From a virus, in the IMG/VR virus record IMGVR_UViG_3300024428_000005, positions 1-45,908 of that record: DNA of 45,908 bases. One strand, 5' to 3'. Below the pieces are notes generated by a model. That model did no database searches, had not been told where the DNA came from, and saw nothing but the letters and a program-made list of their open reading frames with translations. This document shows positions 22,354-34,500 of this stretch, piece after piece. Within the stretch, counting starts at the first letter, position 1. Each line of letters opens with the position of its first letter. The position numbers were made by a program, and so were the translations under genes.

Positions 22354-22707
22354 ATGGCAATTAACTACACATGGAATGTAAGCACTGTAGATGTTAAAGA
22401 AATAGACAGCAACGCTGATACTGTTTTTAATGTCCACTGGAGACTTACTGGAACTGATGATACTAATACTGTTAAAGATATGAGTGATAATGATGTCGCT
22501 GCTGCTTCTACAGTATATGGCTCAATAGGTTTAGACACTTCAGACTTATCAAGCTTTACAGCTTTTGCAGATTTAACTGCAAGTGATGTACAAGGTTGGG
22601 TTGAAGCTGCTATGGGTGCAGATAAGATTACAGAAATAAAAGCTGGTCTTGATGCAAATATAGCTGAGTTAGTTACACCAACAGTTCAAACTAAACAGGT
22701 AGGCTAA
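22354..22707 (+). CDS. Conserved phage protein, DUF7936-like
   Basis: 117 residues from the ATG at 22354, chosen because a perfect AAGGAGGTGA binding site (also encoding the fibre's last residues) lies just upstream. The YTWNVSTVD start, VFNVHWRL segment and C-terminal WVEAAMGAD region fit a family common in T4- and T7-like marine phages that I recall as DUF7936. Role unknown; the strong ribosome binding site indicates high expression, so a virion component is likely. Confidence 0.65.
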   Translation: MAINYTWNVSTVDVKEIDSNADTVFNVHWRLTGTDDTNTVKDMSDNDVAAASTVYGSIGLDTSDLSSFTAFADLTASDVQGWVEAAMGADKITEIKAGLDANIAELVTPTVQTKQVG

Positions 22708-22708
22708 T

Positions 22709-22951
22709 ATGGAACTATCTTCGTATCTGATTTGGAATGCTTTTATAACATTAGTCCTAGCTCCAATACTCTACAACATTCGACAAAACTCTCAAGAAAA
22801 TAAACGTGTTGATATTTTGTTAAATAAAACTAGAGAAGAAATAGCTAGAGACTATGTTACTAAAAGTGAGTCTAGAGCAGTTATGAAAGACTTAGTAGAT
22901 AGGCTAGATAAATTAGATGAAAAGCTTGACAAACTGTTTGAATTAAGGTAA
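22709..22951 (+). CDS. Membrane-anchored coiled-coil protein
   Basis: 80 residues: a hydrophobic N-terminal helix (residues 5-22), then a charged coiled coil with Leu/Asp/Lys heptads to the end (about 30-80). The layout resembles i-spanins, XhlA-type proteins and other anchored coiled coils. Being away from the lysis genes argues somewhat against spanin. The ATG follows the previous stop directly (TAATATG). Confidence 0.6.
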   Translation: MELSSYLIWNAFITLVLAPILYNIRQNSQENKRVDILLNKTREEIARDYVTKSESRAVMKDLVDRLDKLDEKLDKLFELR

Positions 22952-22954
22952 AAT
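22926..22954 (+). promoter_or_regulatory. Weak candidate promoter before the Gln-rich gene
   Basis: TTGACA (22926-22931), 17 bp, TAAAAT (22949-22954). It lies in the end of the previous gene, and the next ATG (22960) is only five bases beyond the -10, so transcripts would start at or after that ATG. Probably fortuitous, but noted because the small-terminase promoter is similarly close to its ATG. Confidence 0.25.
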
Positions 22955-22959
22955 AGTAT

Positions 22960-24957
22960 ATGAAGAAAAAGTACAAAAGAGCAGGTACTAGTTCTGAACG
23001 TCAAGACTATCGCAAAGGTGGTCAAGTTTCTAAAGACGGTCCAAGAGAAAAATTTAACGATGGCGGGTATGGAACTTCCTTTAGTCAACAAATGGCTCAA
23101 GCCTATAGTTCAGACCCTCTTAATTTAAATTTAAATATAAATCCAGAACAAATACAAGCACGAGGACAACAAATGGTATTGACAGAAGAACAAAAAGCAG
23201 CTACTAGAGCTGAACTAGAACAGGCTAAAGCAGGTCAAGTTCCTGTTGGTGGTCAAATACCTGAAGTGCAGCAAGTAAATGCTGATATGCCACAGCAGAC
23301 TACTACAATGCCTACAGCTACTACTGTAGGTCAAACTCAAGTTGCTACAACTCCTGCAGAACAAGTTACAACTATACAACCTCCACAAACTGTAACTACT
23401 CCTACAGTTGCTCCAGTTAGTACTATTCAACCTGCACAGATAACTCAAGCTCCTGCCGTTACTGCTGCACAAACAACACTAGCTGATGAAGAACTTGCTA
23501 AAATTGCAGGGGTAGATAGAATACAACCTATTGACCCTGCTGAAGTAAAAGTAGAAGAAGGAGCAGTTGCTCAAAGAGTAGTAGGTCAAATAAGTCCACA
23601 GTCTATCGCTACTGCAGCTCAAGCAAGTGGTACAACATTAGCAAGAGTTACTAGAGCTAAAAAACAATTAAGAACTGCTGGATTAGATGAAGCAACAATT
23701 ACTGCGTTAGGAGATAATCCTGAAGCACTGGAAGATAGGCTAACTGATTTTACTGAAGCACAGAGAGGTGTAATCGAAGGTTTACCACAAGAAGCCTTAG
23801 TTAGTAATCAATTAGATACTTTATTAAAAGGAATTGAAAATGGTGAAATACCTACATGGGCACAACCTGCAGTAGCTGCTGTAGAGCAAATGTTAGCTCA
23901 AAGAGGTATGTCAGCTTCTACAGTGGGTAGAGATAATTTAATAAATACTATAATACAATCTTCAGTTCCGATTGCTCAAGCTAATGCTCAAGCTATACAA
24001 CAGTCAGTAGCACAAGAAAAAACTTTAATAAGTCAAGAAGCTTTAGCTAATGCTCAGTTTCAACAACAAACAGCATTGCAAAATGCTAACAATGTTTTTA
24101 GATTAGACTTAGCACAATTTACTGCTGACCAACAAACTTCTTTAGCTAATAGTAAATTTTTACAAACTGTTTCATTACAAAATGCTACAGCAGAACAGCA
24201 AGGCGTTATTCAAAACGCTGTATTAATGTCTCAAGCAAATATTGTAGAGGCTGATGCAAATACAAAGTTAGCTATACAAAATGCAAAATCTTTTTTATCA
24301 GTAGACTTAGCCAATTTAAATGCAGAGCAACAAGTAAATATATTAAGAGCTCAACAAGACCAGCAAAGAATGCTAACTAATCAAGCTTCACAAAATGCTG
24401 CTGCACAGTTTAATGCTACCAGTACAAATCAAACAGAGCAATTTATGGCTAACTTATCTGCACAAATGAATCAGTTTAATGCAGCTCAAACAAATGCTAT
24501 TTCTGAATTTAATGCTACTCAAGCTAACGCTGCTGCAGCTAGAGATGCTGGTAGAACTGCAGAAGTAAATAGATTAAACTCACAACTAGCTACACAGATT
24601 GACCAGTTTAATGCTAATCAAGATTTTGCTAGAAATCAATGGAATGCACAGAATGCTGCTACTGTTGAAGCTAGTAACATTCAGTGGCGAAGACAAGCTA
24701 ATACTGCAAACACTGCAGCACAAAATGCAGTTAATTTACAGAATGCTCAGAATGCTTTTAATCTAAGTACTCAAGCACAAGCTTTTATTTGGCAAGAGCT
24801 TAGAGACCAAGCTGACTTTGATTTTAGATATGCAGACAATCAAAAAGCAAGAATAAGTGCTTTACTAAACACAGCACTAGCTGCCGACCCTGCTAGTTAT
24901 AAAGATACTGCAGGTTTAGAAAGTTTAATACTAGCATTATCAGACGATGTATCATAG
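22960..24957 (+). CDS. Gln/Ala/Asn-rich internal virion protein (probable)
   Basis: 665 residues. A basic N-terminus (1-40) is followed by a Pro/Thr/Gln-rich linker (about 75-170) and a long helical region (about 330-620) with irregular repeats of QNA, QFNA and NAQ units. This composition is typical of elongated ejection or internal proteins in marine podoviruses. It begins the block of five genes (22960-35760) that I read as ejectosome components. No enzymatic motif is visible. Confidence 0.6.
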   Translation: MKKKYKRAGTSSERQDYRKGGQVSKDGPREKFNDGGYGTSFSQQMAQAYSSDPLNLNLNINPEQIQARGQQMVLTEEQKAATRAELEQAKAGQVPVGGQIPEVQQVNADMPQQTTTMPTATTVGQTQVATTPAEQVTTIQPPQTVTTPTVAPVSTIQPAQITQAPAVTAAQTTLADEELAKIAGVDRIQPIDPAEVKVEEGAVAQRVVGQISPQSIATAAQASGTTLARVTRAKKQLRTAGLDEATITALGDNPEALEDRLTDFTEAQRGVIEGLPQEALVSNQLDTLLKGIENGEIPTWAQPAVAAVEQMLAQRGMSASTVGRDNLINTIIQSSVPIAQANAQAIQQSVAQEKTLISQEALANAQFQQQTALQNANNVFRLDLAQFTADQQTSLANSKFLQTVSLQNATAEQQGVIQNAVLMSQANIVEADANTKLAIQNAKSFLSVDLANLNAEQQVNILRAQQDQQRMLTNQASQNAAAQFNATSTNQTEQFMANLSAQMNQFNAAQTNAISEFNATQANAAAARDAGRTAEVNRLNSQLATQIDQFNANQDFARNQWNAQNAATVEASNIQWRRQANTANTAAQNAVNLQNAQNAFNLSTQAQAFIWQELRDQADFDFRYADNQKARISALLNTALAADPASYKDTAGLESLILALSDDVS

Positions 24958-24966
24958 GAGAATATA

Positions 24967-26376
24967 ATGGGAATACTTGACGATATAAAAAAAGTTGGAA
25001 AAAAAGTATATGGTGGTGTTAAGAAACAAATTAGCACTGTTGCTAAAGGAGTTAAAAAGGCTGTTAATTTAGTTAAAAAAATTCAAAAGAAAACTTTTAA
25101 AGGAGTTAAAGAACTAACTAGAAACAAATATGTACGGCTAGGTTTAATGATAACAGCAGCCGTTATGTTACCCGGAGCTATTGCTGCGTTACCTGCTTTA
25201 GGAGGATTAGGAGTAACTGCTGCTGCCGTGGCTACTGGTGCGATTAGTGGTGCAGTAATGGGAGCAGGTGGAGTTGTTCTAGCTGGTGGTAGCTTTAAAG
25301 ATGCTTTAAAAGCTGGAGCATTCGGTGCTGCAACTGGAGCTGCCTTTGCTGGAATTGGTTCAAAAATTAAACAAGCTCAAGCTGCAAAAGCTGGAGGAGA
25401 AAGTCTTGATTTGACTCAAGGTAAATTAGATGCTATGGGAGCAGACGGCACTTTAGATGCTTCAGCTTACGGTGATAATTTTGCTGAAAATTTAACTGAC
25501 TACCAAGAAATGAGAGAAATAACAGGAACAGGTCAAATAAGTACAGACGTAACTGCACCAACAGATGTTTCTGCAGCTATCGCAGATTCAGGATTATCTG
25601 CAACTCCTAGAGGAACTTTAACAGACGTAAATCCTTTAAAACCAGACACTATATTTATGGATGAAATAGGTGCTACTTTTGCTAAGACTGCTGATGGATT
25701 CAAACCTGTATCAAGTTTAAATACTTATACTTTACCTGAATTAAATATAAATACTTCTGGTATTACTGACTTTACATCAGATATAAGTAATCTTCAACCT
25801 AAGTTTGATTTAGCTACTGGAGTTAGTCAAGGCAGTTTAGATTCTACTCTTGCTTCATTTAGACCAGAAGGATTTGGAATGCCTGACCCACTTTCATTAG
25901 GCGACCCGACTGCAGGTTTCCAACAAAACTTAGCAAATGTTTCTCCGGGTTTTAAACCTGATACATCTATGCTTAGAGACCAGTTATCTGTAGATTTTTC
26001 AAATCCTGATGTAGGTCTTAGAAATGTAGCAATAACTAAACCTATGTCTTATGGAGAAAAACTTGCTCAAAATATTAAAGACTCTTTCAGTGCTGAAAAA
26101 GTAGTTGATGGTGTAATGGATTTTGGTATGAGTGTTGCAGGTACAGCAGCAATGGGTGCACTTCAAGGAGATGCACCTTTACAACCCGGAAGAGCATCAG
26201 AGCCTCTATACGGCACTGGTCAAGGAATAGCTAGTCAACCTTTCCAAGCTGCTTTAATGGCAGCAGATATAAACCCACTCGCTGCTTATCAAAATTTAAC
26301 TTATGGTTCAGGAGATATAAATGCAGCCGGTGGAGAATTATTTAGACAACAAATATTACCAATACAGGTGGGATAA
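24967..26376 (+). CDS. Internal virion protein with Gly/Ala membrane region
   Basis: 469 residues. A basic N-terminal 55 residues precede a strongly hydrophobic Gly/Ala-rich region (about 56-140) with glycine-zipper spacing, able to insert in membranes. The rest is soluble. T7 gp14 and P22 ejection proteins have comparable membrane-inserting segments that build the channel through the cell envelope, so a channel-forming ejection role is plausible. AGGAG precedes the ATG; the stop overlaps the next start. Confidence 0.6.
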   Translation: MGILDDIKKVGKKVYGGVKKQISTVAKGVKKAVNLVKKIQKKTFKGVKELTRNKYVRLGLMITAAVMLPGAIAALPALGGLGVTAAAVATGAISGAVMGAGGVVLAGGSFKDALKAGAFGAATGAAFAGIGSKIKQAQAAKAGGESLDLTQGKLDAMGADGTLDASAYGDNFAENLTDYQEMREITGTGQISTDVTAPTDVSAAIADSGLSATPRGTLTDVNPLKPDTIFMDEIGATFAKTADGFKPVSSLNTYTLPELNINTSGITDFTSDISNLQPKFDLATGVSQGSLDSTLASFRPEGFGMPDPLSLGDPTAGFQQNLANVSPGFKPDTSMLRDQLSVDFSNPDVGLRNVAITKPMSYGEKLAQNIKDSFSAEKVVDGVMDFGMSVAGTAAMGALQGDAPLQPGRASEPLYGTGQGIASQPFQAALMAADINPLAAYQNLTYGSGDINAAGGELFRQQILPIQVG

Positions 26377-27125
26377 TGGCAGAACAAAAAATTAATCCTT
26401 TAAATAGAAAATTTATTAAAAGAAATTTATCAGATGCGATGATACAAAGTGTATCAGATGTTGCTGAAGCAGATATTGATATATCAGAATTAGTAGATGC
26501 GATAGATAAAGAACCTACTAAACTAATAGCTGACGGTAAAACATCTGAACCAGCTTTAAATCAATTAGCAAATGATACTGTAAAAGGTGTAGCAATTCCC
26601 GGACAATCATTAGTTAATGACCCTGAAAATCCTTATCCTTGGGAAAAACCTGCAAAGTTTGCTAACCCTAGAGATGCTCTAACTTCTATCACTGCAGATA
26701 TTTTAAACCCTGAAGCAATGAAAGGTATTATAAAATCTTTAGCAGATGGAGTTGCAGTAACTGATATTACTAATACAATCTTGTATACAAAGTTTGTTAA
26801 TGGCGAAATAAATCCTGACACTATGTTATTATTAGCAGAGCCTATCATGTATACCGTAATGTCAATAGGTTCTGAAGCTGGTATAGAATATAATATTGAA
26901 CCTAATGATATTGGTGAATCTGATGAAGTTGAAGTAAATGAACGAGTAGCACAGTTTAGAAAAGCTGCTGAAGACATTAGAAGTAAAAAACAAATTACTG
27001 ATGATAATAAAGATATAGCAGTTGCTAGAGCAGAAGAAGTGGTAGGAAAAAATTTACTAGATAAAATAAAAGATAAAGGTCCAGAAATGAGAAGCTTACT
27101 AACTAAACAAGAAGAGGTAGTGTAA
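26376..27125 (+). CDS. Hypothetical virion-block protein
   Basis: 249 residues, acidic, mostly helical, with no membrane segment apart from a mildly hydrophobic stretch near 150-170 (MLLLAEPIMYTVMS). The start overlaps the previous stop by one base and the next gene follows after one base. Co-transcription with the ejection-type proteins suggests a minor virion or assembly protein. No family recognised. Confidence 0.55.
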   Translation: MAEQKINPLNRKFIKRNLSDAMIQSVSDVAEADIDISELVDAIDKEPTKLIADGKTSEPALNQLANDTVKGVAIPGQSLVNDPENPYPWEKPAKFANPRDALTSITADILNPEAMKGIIKSLADGVAVTDITNTILYTKFVNGEINPDTMLLLAEPIMYTVMSIGSEAGIEYNIEPNDIGESDEVEVNERVAQFRKAAEDIRSKKQITDDNKDIAVARAEEVVGKNLLDKIKDKGPEMRSLLTKQEEVV

Positions 27126-27126
27126 A

Positions 27127-28548
27127 ATGTCAGAAGATTCAAGAAAAAAATTCTTTAGTGGTGCGATAGTTGATTTAGGTATGCAAAAAGACTTTGAGAT
27201 ATTTAGTTTATTGGCAAAAAACAAGGGTGGAAAAAGCGACAAAGCCAAAGCATATTTTTATACAGGTCTATATGGTGTTTTTAAAGGTAAACAAAGAAAA
27301 CTACAACAGAGATTATTAGATAATCTTACCAACTTAGATGAAACTTTTCAAACTGAACAAGACTCTAGAAGAACTATTTATAATAAAGAAAATGAAAACA
27401 GAAATTTTTATGATAAATATAAAGCAAACCCAAGTCAAGGTATACAAGACTATGCTAAATTTCTTTACAATAATGACGAAGCTATTTCTCAATCAGCAGT
27501 AAATTATGGTAATAAAGGTTTCTATAAAGGTGAAACTGGTGCTTTAGTAGATACCTTGTGGCAAAGTAAATTAAAAGAAGCTGAAAGAGATTTAGAACAA
27601 ATGGGTAAAAATCCTTTAATAACTTCAAGAACTTTTCAAGAGTATGATAAAGTTTATTACGATACTTACAAAGCTGAAAAAAGACAATTTAAAGATGACC
27701 CAACTCAATCAAGTTTATTAAAATCTGCTGCCAATAAAGTATTTCCTTCTTGGTTTGACGATAGAAAAGCTGATTTACAATTAGCTGTTGAAGAGGGTAA
27801 TAGAGTAATAGATACTCAAGAACAAAATGAAAAGTTTGGAAGTTTAGCTGCTGCAGATTACTTGGCTGCTCAACCAAAATTTGATAAAAAACAAGCTGTA
27901 AAACAAGTTACAGATGCTTATGGAGATATGTTATCTTATGGTGAGCTTGAAATTGTAACAAGAAGAATTAATTCTAAGCCTGAAAATCAAGTGTTTACAG
28001 ATGATGAGCTGATAAGTTTAACTGTTAGTACTAGAATATTAAATCCTAACAATCAATCGCCATTGAGAAAAAAAATAGAAGAAGCTAAAGAATTTCATAA
28101 AGAAAAATATTTATCTGATAATAAGGTAACAAGTCTTCCTCCAAGAGGAACTGATGATTATGCAATATATAAAGAATCACAAAATGACTATGTAAACTTA
28201 AATGTATTTAGTACAGAAGCTAAAGTTGTAAAAGATGCTAAAAACCTTCTTGCTATTATAAATAATGAAAGTATTGACAAAGGAATAAGAAGGATTGCTC
28301 AAGCACAATATAATAATTTAGGTATTGATAAAACTCAAAGTGCGTTAATAGTAGATGTTATTAGGGATTATATGGATTCTGAGAATGATACAACTATACA
28401 GGAACTAATAAATGATGAAAAAGATGCATTAAAGAAGAACTCAAATTATATACCTAAATATCTGACTGATATAGAATTTCTTCAATATAATATAAAAAGA
28501 GCTTTAGAGTTACATAAGGTAGGCACTCAGATTCCAATAATTGAATAG
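27127..28548 (+). CDS. Hypothetical ejection-type protein
   Basis: 473 residues, hydrophilic, rich in Lys, Asp, Tyr and Asn, largely helical. It lies directly before the giant polyvalent protein, the place where gp15-like internal proteins lie in podoviruses. No conserved motif or catalytic signature is visible to me. An internal core or ejection role is inferred only from gene order. Confidence 0.55.
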   Translation: MSEDSRKKFFSGAIVDLGMQKDFEIFSLLAKNKGGKSDKAKAYFYTGLYGVFKGKQRKLQQRLLDNLTNLDETFQTEQDSRRTIYNKENENRNFYDKYKANPSQGIQDYAKFLYNNDEAISQSAVNYGNKGFYKGETGALVDTLWQSKLKEAERDLEQMGKNPLITSRTFQEYDKVYYDTYKAEKRQFKDDPTQSSLLKSAANKVFPSWFDDRKADLQLAVEEGNRVIDTQEQNEKFGSLAAADYLAAQPKFDKKQAVKQVTDAYGDMLSYGELEIVTRRINSKPENQVFTDDELISLTVSTRILNPNNQSPLRKKIEEAKEFHKEKYLSDNKVTSLPPRGTDDYAIYKESQNDYVNLNVFSTEAKVVKDAKNLLAIINNESIDKGIRRIAQAQYNNLGIDKTQSALIVDVIRDYMDSENDTTIQELINDEKDALKKNSNYIPKYLTDIEFLQYNIKRALELHKVGTQIPIIE

Positions 28549-28557
28549 ACTTTTATA

Positions 28558-31500
28558 ATGTCAGACAACAATAAAAAACCTGAATTAGAATCAAAAGATT
28601 TTCCAGTTTTAAATTTTCTTTCCAATCTTGGTCAAAGTATGCAAGAGGACAGAGGTGCAATATCTCCATCTGAAAATTTTGACAAAGTATCTCCATCGAA
28701 AAAATTTAAAGGATTTGAAGAGCCTAGTGATAATCCTTATGATTTTTCTAAAAAAATGATAGACTTACGTGAGAAAAGTCAAGAATATAATAGAAGTGTT
28801 GGTGCTATTATACCAGAGTTAATTGGGGGAACTATGGAAGTATATCGTGATTTTATTGATGAACCAACAAGAGAAGAACAAATTGATACTGCTGAAGCTT
28901 TAAAAAAATTCTATACCTTTACATCGTTTAAAAATCCAGAGGATATTGAAATAGTAGAAAATGAAGCAGGTAGAATTGTTGCAAGAGTTAAAGACCCTGA
29001 AGGAGTTGGTAGTAAATTAGTTAGAGGTATTGGAGAGTTTACTGCTGCTATGTATGGGTTAGGAAAAGTTCCAAAAATTGGAGCTTTTTTAGCTCCTGCT
29101 GCTGTTGTAGAAAAAGGTAAAAAACTAGCTGATACTGTTACGTTTGGTAAAAAAGAATTAAAAACATTTGCAGCAACAACTTTACAAGCAGAAGCAGCAG
29201 CACAAATTGTTTTAAATCCTTATGAAGAAAGACTTGCTGACTTTCTAGGGGGTTTTATTGCTGACGATAATGAAGGTTTTTGGGGTGGTTTTGAAGATTA
29301 CATGCTAGACCCTCTTAAAACAGATAAAGAAAAAACTGCATTAGAAAATAGATTAGCACTATTTGGTGAGGGGTTAGCTGTTTCTGGAGCAATGGTAGGA
29401 GGAGTTGGTTTAGCAGGTGCTACATATTTAGGCGGTAAAACTTTAATTAATTTTTTAAAGTCTGTTAAAGAAAAAGGTCCTGAAGCTGCTGAAGAATTTG
29501 TTAAGAAAGTAAAAAGTTATTCTCAAGACTACAACGATTTAAAACTTGCCAAGGCAGAATCCTTTGAAACAAGAAAATTACAGTCAGCTAATAAAAGAGC
29601 TGAAGAGGGTAGAGGAGGACAAAAAGATGATTTAGGAGATTTAGAAGGTTTATCAGAAACATTTCTTGGTTTTCAAAAGTTTTCTTTTACCGATGAAGTT
29701 AGAGGATTTGCAAATTTTTTAGCTAATACTTTTACATCAAGAGGAAGTATGACTAAAAAAATGTATGAAAGTAAATTAACACATCAAAATATTCAAGCTA
29801 AGTTTAGTAAAACTATAGAAAATACAATGTCTAACTTAGACTCAGCTTTACAAAATATTTTTAAAAATACTAAATTAAATCAAGATGAAGTTTTTGATGA
29901 CCTTAGTTTACTATTATTTAGTGACTACAGAGTTCCCGGCATTATAACAAGTAAAGGAACTAAAGCTCCAATAACACAGCGAGGAGAATTTTTAAAAAAG
30001 CTTAATCAATTTCCTGAAGAGGCTAGACCATTTATTTTAGAAGCTAGAAAATTACAAGATGATTTAAGTAAGCTTTTAATTGACTCTCCATATATAAGTA
30101 AAGTTGATAAAAAGAAACTAACAGACCAGTTAGGGTTCTATGCAAAAAGAAGTTATCAAGCATTTGAAGACCCGAATTATAAACCTTCTATTGCACACTT
30201 TAATGCAGCTAAAGATTATCTTAGAACTAAAATTATTGCTGCTAATCCTAATGCTAGTCCAGCTAAAATTGAAAAGAAAGTTAATGGTGCAATGGACAAA
30301 CTTGCGAAGAAAAAAGGAGCATATAAAGATTTAATAATAGAAGAAGGTAAATTAGCAGGTCTTAATAAAAACATTTTAGAAAAAAAACGAAAAGTACCTA
30401 AAGTCATTAGAGATTTTTATGGAGAAGTATCTAACCCTCTTGAACGTTTAACTGTTTCTATGAATAGAATTACTAGGTTTGTAACAGACTTAGATTTTTA
30501 TGAAGAGTTATATAAAAATGGAAAAGGAATTTATTTTTTCGATAAAAAACCTGATAGAGGTTTTGATATAAAAATACCTTCAGGTAAGAAAAAGTTTAAA
30601 AGTAAAAAAGCTAGAGAGGATGCAACTATTATAGAACCTTTTGGTGCTTTGTCTGGTAAATATACAAGTCCTAACTTAGTAAGATTTTTTAATGAAAGAG
30701 CAAAAATTAATAAACCTGCTGGTTTTGAAGAACAGGCAAATAATGTATCTGGACAACTTGCACAGGGTATGTATAAAATTGGAATGTATTGGAAAGGATG
30801 GTCTCAAAAAATGAAAACAGTTTTTAATATAGGAACTCACTTTCAAAATGTTGGAGGGGGTGCTCATGCTACTTTAGCACAAGGAGTGTATGGTAGTGGA
30901 AGTTTAAAAGACTTTAGAAAGTCTTGGAGAACGATTGTAGATAATTTCCGTAAAAAAACAGATAAAAAGCAGCAAGAATATGTTGAAGAATTAGCAGGTC
31001 TTGGTATTTTAAATAAAGGTGTAGTAGCTAGAGAAATTAGAGGACTAATGGATGACTACGCAGATATTAAAGGACCTTTTGATGTTCTAAGTAAAAAAAA
31101 ATATAGAAGAAAATATTTACAAAATATAAAAAATAAAGCTGCTAAGTTTGATAGAGGTATAACAGATGTCTATGTTGCTGAAGATGATTTCTTTAAAATA
31201 CTGATGTATGAATATGAGTTAAGGCAATTACAAAAATTTAATAAAGCTTTACCGAAAGATTACGATGGATATTTTAAATTTAAAAACGATGCAGATATAA
31301 AAGTAGAGGCAGCTAGTAAAGTAAGGAAAACTTTACCAAATTATGATATTATTCCTCCTAACTTTTTAAGTTTAAGAAGAATTCCTTTGGGTAATTTCTT
31401 TTCATTTTTAGCAGAGTCTACTCGTATAGCTTTTACAAGTCCTAAAGTTGCTTGGGATGAAATTACTTTAGGAAATAAATTAATAAAAGAGGGATTAACG

Positions 31501-34500
31501 GAAGCTGGTAGCATACTTCGTAATAGAGGAATAAAAAGAGCAGCATTTCAAACAACATTTGGATTTGCTGGAGAAGCTTTTAAGGTAGCAGGTAAAGCAG
31601 CTTTAAAAGGTACAAAATATAGTGCTTACGCAGGTGCTGGATTAATGGGCTATCATGCTTTTAATAGATATGTTACAGGTATAGATGAACAACAAGAAAG
31701 AGATTTAAAATTATTCACAGCTCCTTTTATGCAGAATGATAATTTAATGTTCACTAGACATCCTGAAAATGGTAAGCTGTTAATGTTTAATACGAGTCGC
31801 TATGATTTTTATGATTACCCTAAAAAATTAATAAATGTAATACCTAAAATAATAGATGAAACAGAATTACCTGAAGGAGATGTTGATGGACTTATTTTAA
31901 GAAGTCTTGAAGATACATTAATTCCTTTTTTTGGAGAAACAATGCTTGGTGATGTAGTGACAGATTATTTTATACAAGGGGGTAGAGATAATGATGGTAG
32001 GCTTTTAAGAAGTAAATATCTTAATCCCGGACAGCAATATGACCCGGATGAAGGTGTATTTAGTAAAGACAACTTAATGATATTAATAGAAAAATTAGCA
32101 GAAACAATGTCTCCCGGAACACTTGTTCAAACAAAAAGATATATAGATACTTTAGGAGAAGAGGAAACTGGCTTTAAACAAGAAATTTTTGAAGGCTTAG
32201 AATTGTTAAGAATGGTAACAGGTCTAGGTGTAACCAATATGGAAGATGAATATTTAGAAGCTGTTTTTGACTATAAGACAACTCAGTTTTTACGTAGAAA
32301 AAACTATTTGCAAAATGAGCTTAGAAGATTTGCAGAAAAAGCAGGGAGTAATGAACAATTATTAAACAATATTAAGAATGTTCATACTAAGTATAATGAA
32401 GCAATGACTGATTATTATAGATTAATTCAAGCATCAAAACGTTTAGGGTTAAATTTTAGACTAATAATGAAAGATAAAAATGTGCCTACACCATTAAGAA
32501 TAAATTTAGGAGTAGATGTAGATGAAAATGTTATTAGTTCTGCAGGTTTTAGACCTCTAGATTATTATACAAATAACTTTAGAGACTTAATTAGAGAAAA
32601 TAAAAATTTAAATCTGTCAAAAATAAATCCTTTAATAGATGACTTACATAGTAGTTATAGAGCTATGCCATTATTAGACTACGATGTAAAAGAAGAAGCT
32701 AGAGAAAGAGTTTCTAAATCTACTGGAGGATTAATAACAGGAACTGAAGATGTGCCTTACACTGAAGAAAATCCTGCAGATAGAATTAATCCATATACAG
32801 GAGAACCATACAGTGAAACTTCGCAAGGTGTCTTAGCTACTTTAAAATCTAGACAAGGAGATAGAGTTCCTAAAACATACGGTGGTTTGTTAAAGAACTT
32901 ACAAAAACGTAAAAAGTTTTATGGAGGACTTTTTGTTAACATTTCTAAAGCCATAGGTAAAGGCAAGGTAATTCCTGCAGAAAAGATATTAAACGAACTA
33001 CCGGATAAAGTTTACCGTGGTGGTACAAGTAGAATAGTAAATAGCCCGGAAGGAACTAAATCTGTATTCGCTGCGAGTGACCCGTATCATGCTCAAACTT
33101 ATGCTTCTCCAGATGCATTTCCAAAAGTAGAGGCAAGTGATGGTAAATCTTTACTTATTCCTAAATCAGAATATGGACTGCATGAAATAGATATTAGCTC
33201 TGCTAAAAAGCCATACGTTTTAGATGCCCCTACTTCTAATATGAGATTTAAAATTAGAACTAAATTACAAGAACTAGAAAATAAATTTAATGATATGGAC
33301 TATGTATCTAATGTAGCAGACGATGATTTGTTTGATGCTTTAGGAGTTTTATTAGGTAGGGCTGAAGGTAGTTTAAAAGTTGACTCTGGAGATTTTGCAA
33401 GGATAGCTAGGACAGCCGGTGATTTTTTAAGAAAAGAAGGTTTTGATTTAATAATTGATAATCAAACTTTAAGAAAAGGTTTTGTTAATAGTCCTGATGC
33501 AGAGCTTTATGTTTTAGGAGACTTCCCTGTTAAAGCTATAGATGACTTTGTTCCTCCAAAAGTACAAGAGCAGACAACTAAACAAACAAACACCGTAAAA
33601 GTTCCAACATGGTTTAAGGAAACTAAAGTTAAAACTAATGTAGACCCTGCTGATGCTCAAAAAACTCAAGTAGGTATAACCTCTGGAACTTATAAAAAAG
33701 TAGTGCCTCTATTAAAAGAAGGTAATACTTTAGACTATGGTGCAGGATTAGGACAAGGAGCTAAAATTTTAAATGCCGATAGCTATGAGCCGTTTCCTAA
33801 AAAAGGATTTACCCCAACCGTTGAAGATACTACTGTACTAGATAATTTTTCATACGATAACATAGTAAGTTTAAACGTTCTTAATGTAGTTCCACCGGAT
33901 ACTAGAAAAGATATAGTTTTAGAAATTGGTAGACTTTTAAAGAACAACGGTAAGGCTATAATTACTACTAGGGGTTCTGATATTTTTGGTAATCAAAATA
34001 ATATTACGAAAGGTGTCTTGTCTAAATTAGAAGATGGTGCTATAATTACAAGTAGTGGTACTTATCAAAAAGGTTTTACCAATCAAGAACTAAAAGAATA
34101 TGTCAGTGGTATATTAGGAGAAGGTTATGAAGTGACAACTCTTAAAGGGCTAGGTAAAGCTGGTGTACAAATTGAAAAAGGTATTTTTGCTAAACACGCT
34201 ACTAAAGCAGACTTTGATAAATTTGATTTAAACTACATGGGAACTGGAGAAGGTGCACAAGTTTATAGTGATGGTATTTATTTTGCAGAGGCTGATGAAG
34301 TAATTTCATTTTACAAACAATATTTTGATAAAGAATTAGCTAGTACTAAAACAGTTGTTTATAAATATGGGGATGATGTTTTAGATACTTTTGTAGCAAA
34401 ACCACAGGTTGAACTATCTGCTCAACAAAAAAAATATTTTACAGAAATAAATCCACTTTCAAAAATGGTTGACGATGCTTTAGAAGCTATTAAAAAACTT

